64,000 bases of DNA from JAICUF01 sp038250675 (GTDB taxonomy: Bacteria; Gemmatimonadota; Gemmatimonadetes; Gemmatimonadales; GWC2-71-9). Position 1 is the first letter of the stretch. Every line of letters begins with the position of its first letter. The stretch lies in the NCBI GenBank assembly GCA_038250675.1, contig JBBSCB010000006.1, positions 65,377-129,376 of the forward strand. The letters are read 5' to 3'. A program made the position numbers and the translations under genes. Of the stretch, positions 47,885-55,371 are shown piece after piece. A model generated the notes under the pieces. That model ran no database searches. It was not told the origin of the DNA and saw only the letters and a list, made by a program, of their open reading frames with translations.

Positions 47885-48034
47885 ATGCTCTGGACCATCT
47901 TCGTGATCCTGCTGGTACTCTGGCTGCTCGGTGTGGTCACTTCCTATACGCTGGGTGGATTCATTCACGTCCTGCTCATTGTCGCCGTGGTTATCGCGAT
48001 CCTCCAGCTGATACAAGGTCGCCGCGTCGTCTGA
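47885..48034 (+). CDS. Lmo0937-family small membrane protein
   Basis: 49 residues, too short for most ORF lists. It has two membrane helices (MLWTIFVILLVLWLLGVVTS and a second about 26-43), with a short basic tail GRRVV. This layout is characteristic of the lmo0937 family, whose function is unknown, often stress-associated. GGAGGA lies 7 nt before the ATG, a strong Shine-Dalgarno. It is divergent from dnaK. The end of the gene, including the stop, is duplicated in tandem. Confidence 0.8.
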   Translation: MLWTIFVILLVLWLLGVVTSYTLGGFIHVLLIVAVVIAILQLIQGRRVV

Positions 48035-48050
48035 CGCCGCGTCGTCTGAC
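48021..48050 (+). repeat. 15-bp tandem duplication at the end of the small membrane gene
   Basis: GCCGCGTCGTCTGAC occurs twice back to back (48021-48035 and 48036-48050). The first copy contains the stop codon of the lmo0937-family gene, so the duplication leaves the protein unchanged. Confidence 0.9.
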
Positions 48051-48210
48051 CGGGAGTCGGGCCGCGACTATCATTCCAGGATCCCGTTCCACGGTCGATG
48101 TGGGGGCGGGATCCTGTCGCATCGGACCATCAACCCGCAGGCGGCCGTGCTGCCGGCGTTTGCCCACGCGACGGAGAATTCGGTGTTGGCGGTCTACATC
48201 GCGCTCCCCA

Positions 48211-48610
48211 ACCAGGCGGGGAAAGTCGGCACCGGCTTTTTCCAGCAGGCGATGCCGGACTACTTTCCCGAGTGGATCGAGGGGGTGACGCTCGCGAAGG
48301 AGGGCGGGACGGTGCGCCACGCCGTGGGCGGATCCTCCTCGACGCGCTGCGCAATGCCTATGGGCACACCGCGGTGCCGCCGTACGCCGTCCGGGCCCGC
48401 GCCGGCGCGCCGGTCGCGACGCCGATCTCGTGCGCCGAACTCGAGGAACCCGACATGACCTCCGCGCGATTCACCCTTCGCAATCTCGAGCACCGCCTGG
48501 CGACGGTGCCCGATCCCCGGCACGGCGTCCGCCGGAGCGCCCGTGCGTCGTCCGCGGCGGTGCGCCGCCTCGCCCTCCTTCAGGACCGAGCCCTTCAGGG
48601 CCGGGGCTGA
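48211..48610 (+). pseudogene. Remnant of a LigD-type polymerase (PE/Pol domain) gene
   Basis: Two frames each match part of the LigD polymerase domain. From about 48228 one frame reads GTGFFQQAMPDYFPEWIEGV, then LAKEGGTVRHAV, an N-terminal block. Near 48325-48331 the similarity jumps to another frame, GRILLDALRNAYGHTAVPPY, then VRARAGAPVATPISCAELEE, which is the C-terminal block. The middle, roughly 130 residues with the catalytic centre, is missing, so the gene has an internal deletion plus frame change and cannot be functional. No ligase or Ku gene is nearby. Confidence 0.7.
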
Positions 48611-48616
48611 CGGCCA

Positions 48617-49357
48617 GTGATTCCGTATCGCGACGACAACCCCACGCTCTCCACGCCGGTCGTCACGATCCTGCTGATCGTCGTGACGGTGGCGGTCTGG
48701 GTGCTGGTGCAGGGGATGGGCACCGAGCCCAATCTCTCCCGCTCGGTGTGCGAGCTGGGCCTCATCCCGGGGGAGCTGCTCTCACGCGTGCCTCCCGGCA
48801 CCGCCCTCCGGCTCGCGCCGGGCAGCACCTGCGTGCTCGGCACCGGCGCGACCTGGTACACGCCGCTCACGTCGATGTTCATGCACGGCGGGTGGCTCCA
48901 CATCATCGGCAACATGTGGTTCCTGTGGCTCTTTGGAAACAACGTCGAGGATTCGATGGGCCGCGGGCGCTACCTGGCGTTCTACCTGCTCTGCGGACTG
49001 GCGGCGGCGGCGGCGCAGACGCTGGCCGAACCGTCGAGCGTCGCGCCGATGGTGGGCGCGTCCGGGGCCATCAGCGGCGTGATGGGCGCGTACGTCGTGC
49101 TCTATCCGCGGGTCCGCATCCACGTGCTGGTGGTGCTGATCATCTTCTTTGCGCGGATCACCCTGCCGGCCTGGGTCATGCTGGGATACTGGCTGCTGCT
49201 GCAGCTCTTCAGTGGGGCGCTGACGTCCGGAAATCACCAGGGTGGTGTGGCCTTCTGGGCCCACGTGGGCGGGTTCCTGGCCGGGGCCACGCTGGTGGGG
49301 CTGTTCAAGGACCCGGTACTGGTGGCCCAGCACCGGGCGCTCGCGCGCACCATCTGA
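48617..49357 (+). CDS. Rhomboid-family intramembrane serine protease
   Basis: 246 residues with six to seven membrane segments. The catalytic serine is in the GASGA motif of MVGASGAISGVMGAY near residue 150 and the histidine in FWAHVGGFLAG near 220. The HGGWLHIIGNMWFLWLFG segment near 90 is the conserved L1/TM2 region. It starts at a GTG (VIPYRDDNPTLSTPVV). It cleaves membrane-spanning substrates; targets unknown. It lies just after the LigD remnant. Confidence 0.9.
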   Translation: MIPYRDDNPTLSTPVVTILLIVVTVAVWVLVQGMGTEPNLSRSVCELGLIPGELLSRVPPGTALRLAPGSTCVLGTGATWYTPLTSMFMHGGWLHIIGNMWFLWLFGNNVEDSMGRGRYLAFYLLCGLAAAAAQTLAEPSSVAPMVGASGAISGVMGAYVVLYPRVRIHVLVVLIIFFARITLPAWVMLGYWLLLQLFSGALTSGNHQGGVAFWAHVGGFLAGATLVGLFKDPVLVAQHRALARTI

Positions 49358-49366
49358 GGGGGCTCG

Positions 49367-49388
49367 GGCCTGGCGCGACGCGCCGGCC
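49367..49388 (+). terminator. Possible hairpin terminator after the rhomboid gene
   Basis: GGCCTGGCGCG / CGCGCCGGCC with one bulge, 10 bp after the stop. There is no U-run; weak. Confidence 0.3.
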
Positions 49389-49428
49389 GTCGTGCTTCCG
49401 GGTGACGGTACGGGCGTCTACCTTGCAG

Positions 49429-50649
49429 ATGCGCACGGTCGTGGATTCCCGTCCTGCGCGCAGCGCTGGAACCAGCGCCGGGTTCCACCTGTTCCTCTCA
49501 TGTTCCCGAAGCAACGCGCGTACGCCCCAGCCCCGAGGTAGTCCTACGTCAACTCGCGCCGTCACTTTTCCCAGCCGCGATGCCGCCGGCTTTGCCCGGG
49601 AACTCAAGCAGCGTGTCGCAGAATACTTTGCTGCCCGTGGTGGCCGTACCAAGGCGGATTGGCGAATGGTGACAAAGACGGTCACGCTGTTTGCCGTCCT
49701 GTTCGGGGCCTATGGGCTCATTCTCACCGGCTGGTTTTCCCCGCTTCAAATGCTTGGGCTGACGATGGTCATGGGCGTCGGCATGGCCGGGATCGGCTTC
49801 AGCGTCTCCCACGACGCCCTGCACGGGGCGTACGCGGAGCGGGCCTGGGTGAATCGGCTGATGGGCTACAGCTTCGACCTGCTCGGCGCCAACGGCTACA
49901 TGTGGAAGGCGACGCACAACATCGTCCACCACACCTACACCAACATTCAGGGTGTCGACGGCGACCTCGAGGTCTCGCCGTACCTGCGGCTCTCGCCGCG
50001 ATCGGCCTACCGGCCGATCCACCGCTACCAGCATTTCTATGCGTTGGCGGCCTACAGCCTCTCCACGCTCGTCTGGGTGCTGCTCAAGGACTACAAGTAT
50101 TTCCTGCGTGGCGAGACAGGCCCCTATCCGGGGCACCGCCCGCCGGCGGTGGAAGTGCTGACGCTGATCGTGGGGAAACTGGTGTACTACGGCTGGGCGA
50201 TCGTCGTCCCCCTCCTCGTCCTCGATGTGGCCTGGTGGCAGGTGGCGATCGGCTTCCTCGTCTTTCATCTGACCGCGGGGATCATCCTCGGCATCATCTT
50301 CCAGCTGGCGCACGTGGTGGAGCAGACCGCGCACCCGCAGCCCAACGCGGTCGGGGAGATGGAGCACTCCTGGATGCTGCATGAGCTGGAGACCACGGCG
50401 GACTTTGGCCAGCGGAACTGGCTGCTGACCTGGTATGTGGGCGGACTCAACTACCAGATCGAGCACCACCTCTTCCCCAGGGTGTGCAGCATCCACTATC
50501 CGGCGATCGGCCGGATCGTCCGCGAGCTCGCGGCCAAGTACGGGATGCCGTATCATGCCAACCCCACGCTCCGCGCTGCGGTCGCCTCGCACCTCACGGT
50601 CCTGCGCGTCCTCGGCACGGGCGTGGTGGAGTATCCGATCAACGCCTGA
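49429..50649 (+). CDS. Membrane fatty-acid desaturase (front-end type His boxes)
   Basis: Up to 406 residues. The three histidine boxes are HDALHGAY near 130, HNIVHHTYTN near 165 and QIEHHLFP near 345. A Gln replaces the first His of box three, as in front-end (delta-5/6-like) desaturases, but no fused cytochrome b5 domain is present. Four or more membrane segments surround them. Family similarity begins only at VTFPSRDAAGFARELKQRV (about residue 45), where there is a GTC rather than a normal start. The ATG at 49429 is therefore the nearest canonical codon, and the true start is uncertain. Confidence 0.85.
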   Translation: MRTVVDSRPARSAGTSAGFHLFLSCSRSNARTPQPRGSPTSTRAVTFPSRDAAGFARELKQRVAEYFAARGGRTKADWRMVTKTVTLFAVLFGAYGLILTGWFSPLQMLGLTMVMGVGMAGIGFSVSHDALHGAYAERAWVNRLMGYSFDLLGANGYMWKATHNIVHHTYTNIQGVDGDLEVSPYLRLSPRSAYRPIHRYQHFYALAAYSLSTLVWVLLKDYKYFLRGETGPYPGHRPPAVEVLTLIVGKLVYYGWAIVVPLLVLDVAWWQVAIGFLVFHLTAGIILGIIFQLAHVVEQTAHPQPNAVGEMEHSWMLHELETTADFGQRNWLLTWYVGGLNYQIEHHLFPRVCSIHYPAIGRIVRELAAKYGMPYHANPTLRAAVASHLTVLRVLGTGVVEYPINA

Positions 50650-50678
50650 GGCGCTGGCGGCAGCCGCCGCCGGCTGGC

Positions 50679-50702
50679 TATCTTGGGAGGTGATCCACCT
50701 CC
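50679..50702 (+). promoter_or_regulatory. -10 box and palindromic operator-like site upstream of deoC
   Basis: TATCTT (50679-50684) is a good -10 hexamer. Immediately after it GGAGGTG-ATC-CACCTCC (50686-50702) is a perfect 7-bp palindrome covering the expected transcription start, 14-30 nt before the deoC ATG. The left arm also matches the 16S anti-SD perfectly, but it is too far from the ATG for normal initiation. Confidence 0.45.
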
Positions 50703-50715
50703 GAGACCGGAACTG

Positions 50716-51729
50716 ATGATCAAGCCGACTTCGACCGAGCGCCCGACTCCCACCGGAGGCCGGGCGCTCGACATTCCATTTGCGCCGCGCAATCCGGGGC
50801 TCCCGCTGGAGCTCGCCTGGGTGCGGGACGTCCGGATCAACCGGAGCGCCGTGGAGCGGCGCGCTGGCACGCTGGGTACCCGCCGCACGGTCAAGAAGGA
50901 ATGGCAGGCGGCGTGGCTGCTCCGGGCGATCACGCTGATGGACCTGACGACGCTCGCGGGCGACGACACGCCGGGCCGCGTGCGCCGCCTCTGCGCCAAG
51001 GCCCGCCAGCCCGTCCGTCCCGATCTGCTCGAGGCGCTCGGCGCCCAGCAGCTCCGGATCCGGGTCGCCGCCGTGTGCGTCTACCATGCGATGGTCGAGA
51101 CCGCCGTGGCGGCGCTGCAGGGCACGGGCATTCCGGTCGCCGCGGTGTCCACCGGATTTCCCGCCGGCCTCTCGCCCTTTCCCCAGCGGCTGGCGGAGAT
51201 CCGCGCCTCGGTGGACGCCGGCGCCGAGGAGATCGACATCGTGGTGACGCGAGCCCACGTGCTCACCGGCAACTGGTCCGCCCTCTACGACGAGGTGCGG
51301 GCCTTTCGCGAGGCGTGCGGCGACGCACACATCAAAACCATCCTGGCCACCGGCGAGCTCGGCACGCTCCGGAACGTGGCGCGCGCCAGTCTCGTGTGCA
51401 TGATGGCCGGTGCCGACTTCATCAAGACCTCCACCGGCAAGGAGGGGGTCAATGCCGTGCTGCCGGTGGGGCTCGTGATGGTCCGGGCCATCCGGGCCTA
51501 TCATGAGCGAACCGGTCATCTGGTGGGTTTCAAGCCGGCCGGCGGCATTCGCACCGCGCGCGAGTCGCTCGACTGGATGGGCATGATGAAGGAGGAACTG
51601 GGCGATCGCTGGCTGCGACCCGAGCTTTTCCGCTTTGGCGCCAGCTCGCTGCTCACCGACATCGAGCGCCAGCTCGAGCACCACGCGACCGGCCGGTACT
51701 CCGCCGCCTATCGCCATCCGATGGCCTGA
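50716..51729 (+). CDS. deoC: Deoxyribose-phosphate aldolase (eukaryote-like DERA)
   Basis: 337 residues. Cleaves 2-deoxyribose-5-phosphate to glyceraldehyde-3-phosphate and acetaldehyde. Active-site pieces are EEIDIVV (Asp near 173), the Schiff-base lysine in DFIKTSTGK near 236 and the second lysine in GFKPAGGIRT near 270. It is longer than enterobacterial DeoC (about 250), with an 80-residue N-terminal extension and a C-terminus (FRFGASSLLTDIERQLEHH, then TGRYS) that resembles animal DERA. ATG 50716 is chosen over an earlier TTG. The ALDH gene follows by 9 bp. Confidence 0.92.
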   Translation: MIKPTSTERPTPTGGRALDIPFAPRNPGLPLELAWVRDVRINRSAVERRAGTLGTRRTVKKEWQAAWLLRAITLMDLTTLAGDDTPGRVRRLCAKARQPVRPDLLEALGAQQLRIRVAAVCVYHAMVETAVAALQGTGIPVAAVSTGFPAGLSPFPQRLAEIRASVDAGAEEIDIVVTRAHVLTGNWSALYDEVRAFREACGDAHIKTILATGELGTLRNVARASLVCMMAGADFIKTSTGKEGVNAVLPVGLVMVRAIRAYHERTGHLVGFKPAGGIRTARESLDWMGMMKEELGDRWLRPELFRFGASSLLTDIERQLEHHATGRYSAAYRHPMA

Positions 51730-51738
51730 GGAGCGACC

Positions 51739-54177
51739 ATGGCATCGATTCCCGATATCTTCGAGACGATGGAGTACGGGCCGGCGCCCGAGTCAGCGGG
51801 GCCCGCGCTCGACTGGATCAAGGCGCGCAACGGCGAGATGGGGCTCTTCGTCGGCGGGCGCTGGATCCGGCCGGCCGGCGGCGAATACTTCGACACGAGC
51901 AACCCGGCCAACGCGCATGTCCTCGCGCGCGTGGCGCAGGCGGGGCCGGCCGACGTGGATGCGGCCGTGGCGGCGGCGCGTGCGGCACAGCCGGGCTGGT
52001 GGGAGATCGGGGGGCATGCGCGGGCGCGCTATCTCTACGCGCTGGCGCGGCAGATTCAGAAGCACTCACGGCTGTTCGCGGTGCTCGAATCACTGGACAA
52101 CGGCAAGCCTATCCGCGAGTCGCGCGACATCGACATTCCGCTCGTCGCGCGCCACTTCTACCATCACGCGGGCTGGGCGCAGCTCATGGCCACGGAGCTC
52201 CCGGATCGCCTGCCGCTCGGCGTCGTGGGCCAGATCATTCCGTGGAACTTCCCGCTCCTGATGCTGGCGTGGAAGATCGCGCCCGCGATCGCGATGGGGA
52301 ACACGGTGGTGCTCAAGCCCGCGGAGTTCACCTCGCTCACGGCGCTGCTGTTCGCGAGCATCTGCGAGGAGATCGGCCTGCCCGCGGGCGTGGTGAACAT
52401 CATCACCGGTGACGGCCGCACCGGCGAGCTGCTGGTGAAGCATCCCGGCGTGGACAAGATCGCCTTCACCGGCTCGACCGACGTCGGCCGCCTGATCCGC
52501 GTCGCCACCGCCGGTACCGGCAAGAAGCTCTCGCTCGAGCTCGGCGGGAAATCACCGTTCCTCGTGTTCGACGATGCCGATCTCGACAGCGTGGTCGAGG
52601 GTGTGGTGGACGCGATCTGGTTCAACCAGGGGCAGGTGTGCTGTGCGGGGTCGCGCATCCTGGCGCAGGAGGGCATCGCCGATCGGCTGGTGGCCAAGCT
52701 GCGCGCGCGGATGGAGACGTTGCGGGTGGGCGATCCGCTCGACAAGGCGGTGGACATCGGCGCCATCATCGCGCCGGTGCAGCTCGAGAAGATCCAGCAG
52801 CTGGTGAAGCAGGGGCAGGAGGAGGGGGCCACGATGTGGCAGCCGTCCTGGAGCTGCCCGACGGAGGGCTGCTTCTACCCGCCGACGCTCTTCACCGACG
52901 TCTCCCCCTCGGCGACGATCGCGCAGGTCGAGATCTTTGGCCCGGTGGTGGTGATGATGACGTTCCGGACGCCGGAGGAGGCGGTCGAGCTGGCCAACAA
53001 CACGCGGTACGGGCTGGCGGCGAGTGTGTGGAGCGAGAGCGTGAACCTGGCGCTCGACATCGCGCCGAAGCTGCAGGCGGGGACGGTGTGGATCAATTGC
53101 ACGAACGTGTTCGATGCGGCGTCGGGGTTTGGCGGGTATCGCGAGAGCGGGTTCGGCCGCGAGGGCGGGCGGGAAGGGCTGCGCGAGTATGTGCAGCCGG
53201 CGTGGGAGGCGAAGTGGAAGAAGGAGAAGGCGCCGAGTCCGAGTCCGAGTCCGAGTCCGAGTCACCCTGAGCGAAGCGAAGGGGCCGAAACCCAAAGTAC
53301 ACCCCGCAGCGCCAGGCGATCGGACTCTCTCCCCCCGATCGACCGGACGCCGAAGCTCTACATCGGTGGCAAGCAGGCGCGGCCGGACTCAGGCTACAGC
53401 ATGCCGGTGCTCGACCACACGGGCGCGCGCATCGGGGAAGTCGGGAAGGGCAATCGCAAGGACATCCGGAACGCCGTCGAGGCCGCGCACAAGGCAAAGG
53501 CGTGGGGGCGGGGCACGGCGCACGCGCGGGCGCAGGTGCTGTACTACGTGGCCGAGAACCTGGCGGCGCGCGCCGATGACTTCGAGCGGCGGCTGGCGGA
53601 GGTCGGCGGCGAGGGGGCGCGTGCGGCCGAGGAGGTCGAGCGCGCGATCGAGCGGATCTACACCTACGCCGCCTGGGCTGACAAGTGGGACGGCCGGGTG
53701 CACCACACGCCCTTCCGGAACGTCACGCTCGCGATGCCGGAGCCGCTCGGCGTGATCGGGGTGGTGTGCCCGGAGGAGGCGCCGCTGCTGGGCTTTCTCT
53801 CGACGGTGCTGCCGGGGCTGGCGCTCGGGAACGCCGTCGTTGCGGTGCCGTCGGTGCGCGGTGCGCTGATCGCGACCGATCTGTACCAGGTGTTCGATAC
53901 GTCGGACGTGCCGGCCGGCGCGATCAACATCGTGACCGGGGAGCCGGACGAGCTGTCCGATGTGCTCGCGGCGCATGATGACGTGGATGGGCTGTGGCAT
54001 TTCGGGAGCGCCGATGGCGCCACGTCCGCCGAGCGGCTCTCGGCGGGGAACATGAAGCGGACGTGGGTCAGCTACGGGCGGCGGCGGGACTGGTTTGACT
54101 CGATCGAGGGGGAAGGGGGGGAGTTCCTCGAGCGGGCGAGTCAGGTGAAGAATATTTGGGTGCCATACGGGGAGTGA
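51739..54177 (+). CDS. Two-domain aldehyde dehydrogenase (ALDH16-like)
   Basis: 812 residues made of two ALDH units. The first (about 20-490) is complete, with QIIPWNFPLLMLAWKIAPA, FTGSTDVGRLI, the Glu in SLELGGKSPF near 270 and the nucleophile Cys301 in QGQVCCAGSR. The second (about 535-812) keeps the N-terminal NAD-fold pattern (MPEPLGVIGVVCPEEAPLLG) but lacks a catalytic Cys loop, so it is a pseudo-domain. This arrangement defines ALDH16. The linker (499-530) consists of five Pro-Ser repeats and a HPERSEG stretch from a dispersed repeat. The likely substrate is acetaldehyde from DeoC, by context. Confidence 0.88.
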   Translation: MASIPDIFETMEYGPAPESAGPALDWIKARNGEMGLFVGGRWIRPAGGEYFDTSNPANAHVLARVAQAGPADVDAAVAAARAAQPGWWEIGGHARARYLYALARQIQKHSRLFAVLESLDNGKPIRESRDIDIPLVARHFYHHAGWAQLMATELPDRLPLGVVGQIIPWNFPLLMLAWKIAPAIAMGNTVVLKPAEFTSLTALLFASICEEIGLPAGVVNIITGDGRTGELLVKHPGVDKIAFTGSTDVGRLIRVATAGTGKKLSLELGGKSPFLVFDDADLDSVVEGVVDAIWFNQGQVCCAGSRILAQEGIADRLVAKLRARMETLRVGDPLDKAVDIGAIIAPVQLEKIQQLVKQGQEEGATMWQPSWSCPTEGCFYPPTLFTDVSPSATIAQVEIFGPVVVMMTFRTPEEAVELANNTRYGLAASVWSESVNLALDIAPKLQAGTVWINCTNVFDAASGFGGYRESGFGREGGREGLREYVQPAWEAKWKKEKAPSPSPSPSPSHPERSEGAETQSTPRSARRSDSLPPIDRTPKLYIGGKQARPDSGYSMPVLDHTGARIGEVGKGNRKDIRNAVEAAHKAKAWGRGTAHARAQVLYYVAENLAARADDFERRLAEVGGEGARAAEEVERAIERIYTYAAWADKWDGRVHHTPFRNVTLAMPEPLGVIGVVCPEEAPLLGFLSTVLPGLALGNAVVAVPSVRGALIATDLYQVFDTSDVPAGAINIVTGEPDELSDVLAAHDDVDGLWHFGSADGATSAERLSAGNMKRTWVSYGRRRDWFDSIEGEGGEFLERASQVKNIWVPYGE
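53233..53286 (+). repeat. CCGAGT hexanucleotide tract plus dispersed repeat inside ALDH linker
   Basis: Five tandem copies of CCGAGT (53233-53262) run directly into CACCCTGAGCGAAGCGAAGG, a short sequence type found dispersed in many environmental bacterial genomes and translated here as HPERSEG. Frame is preserved. Confidence 0.75.
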
Positions 54178-54667
54178 GCGCTGGGTGCGAACCGAATAGA
54201 GAACCGTGGTCAGGTGGCGCGGCGCCATCCCATGCAGCAAACCACCCGCCGGGGCCGTGGCTACGGGGCACCCATCGAGCTTTCCGTCGGAGCGCCGCCG
54301 ACCTGGGCGCTGATCCCGCCCTCGCGAGCCCGGATTGTCGCAATTCGGGCCCTGTTTGTCGCAGAAACGGCCTAGACTGGGCCGGCGAGGTCGGCTGGCG
54401 TAGGCTCATCGACGACATTCCACGAGTCGTTTGCATTTCCGGCGCCCGGATCGCGGCGGGTTCGTCGATGGATCCGGGCTGCTCGCGGGAAATAGGCCAA
54501 GGCTCATCTGCAGGCTTTGCCGCGCCCTGCGCGAGCTACATCTCTGTGACATTGCCTGGAACGGAAGTTGGCTGCTCGTCCGCCTAGAAAGGCCCGCGAG
54601 AGCAAGCTCGTGAGTTTGTTTTTCGTGGGTGGTCCACTTCGCATTAGGCAACACAAATCTGGGTTTT
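54178..54667 (+). other. Gene-free boundary segment
   Basis: About 490 bp between the ALDH stop and the first accessory gene. No ORF with family-like composition is seen on either strand. The octamer TTGTCGCA occurs twice (in 54335-54365). Base composition shifts from strongly GC-rich to mixed across this stretch, so it probably marks the edge of the acquired region. Confidence 0.4.
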
Positions 54668-55201
54668 ATGACTGATCGAGCTCGAGTCGTCCTGCAAGAC
54701 TCCAAGCATGCTATCGCCGCGCACTCAGATGACCTGGGCGGCGAGAAATTTCGTATCAGCTGGGTCGCCATTGTGAGCCTGCTTCGAGCAGTAGGCCACA
54801 TCTTGGAGAAAGTCGACGCTCGGCAATCGACGGCGCTCTGTCAAGCTATCGAAGAATGGTGGCGAAATCTCAAGGCGACGAGACCCGAGCCCGCGATTTT
54901 TTGGGCGTTTATCGACGACGAGCGTAATCGCACCCTAAAGCTCTACCAGTACTCGGTGGAGCGTCGCTTGGTCTTACCTGGCCCAGTGATCGACGGACGT
55001 CAGGTTACGATCATGGTTGATAAGGCGAATAGCCGCGGCGGTGGCATCAGTAGCTCGGCTGGTAATACCAGCAGTCGAATGAAGGACGGTCGATTCGAAG
55101 GCATGAGCGATCGTGATGTCGCTTGGCAAGCCTATGTTTGGTGGAACGAGCAGTTAGCCAGGATCGACGCCAGAGCAGCAGCGCTGGCAGCACTCCCGTA
55201 G
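54668..55201 (+). CDS. Conserved-looking hypothetical protein, helical (HEPN-like?)
   Basis: 177 residues from ATG 54668 (GTG at 54629 is possible). The N-half is helical with RARVVLQDSKHAIAAHSDDL, then WVAIVSLLRAVGHILEKVD, and a central PAIFWAFIDDERNRTLKLYQ block. The C-half is glycine/serine-rich around 120-140. The pattern recalls a common uncharacterised helical family in mobile regions. A HEPN relationship is only a possibility, since no clear RxxxxH is present. Codon use is less GC-biased than the housekeeping genes. It precedes the DUF262-HEPN pair. Confidence 0.55.
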   Translation: MTDRARVVLQDSKHAIAAHSDDLGGEKFRISWVAIVSLLRAVGHILEKVDARQSTALCQAIEEWWRNLKATRPEPAIFWAFIDDERNRTLKLYQYSVERRLVLPGPVIDGRQVTIMVDKANSRGGGISSSAGNTSSRMKDGRFEGMSDRDVAWQAYVWWNEQLARIDARAAALAALP

Positions 55202-55220
55202 TCGTGTTGCCTAGTCACTA

Positions 55221-55284
55221 CATGCAGCCGAAAAAGCGGCCGTGCTTTTTCTCTGCATGCCGGAAGGCCCCACACGGCCGCTTT
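55221..55284 (+). promoter_or_regulatory. Nested, mutually exclusive hairpins upstream of the DUF262 gene
   Basis: Hairpin A: CATGCAG (55221-55227) with CTGCATG (55253-55259) encloses AAAAAGC-GGCCGT-GCTTTTT, a terminator-like stem with U5. Hairpin B: AAAGCGGCCGTG (55233-55244) pairs perfectly with CACGGCCGCTTT (55273-55284). Both use 55233-55244, so they exclude each other, like an attenuator. It is also the natural terminator of the preceding gene. Confidence 0.55.
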
Positions 55285-55371
55285 GCACCTGATGCGACGG
55301 CACTAGGAAGGTTAGCCGACGGGATAAGCGTCGCCTTAGCTTTGATACCTACAATGCGGAGATTGCCACGG

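Noticed and set aside
49549..51717. 722-codon minus-strand ORF
   Set aside because: Antisense to the desaturase and deoC genes, which have all catalytic motifs on the plus strand.
53233..53330. ALDH gene as two separate genes split at the repeat
   Set aside because: The frame is continuous through the repeat and the second domain has no start codon with an RBS; the ALDH16 family is naturally two-domain.
54156..54613. Short overlapping ORFs after the ALDH stop
   Set aside because: No protein-like pattern and mutually overlapping frames; treated as non-coding boundary.
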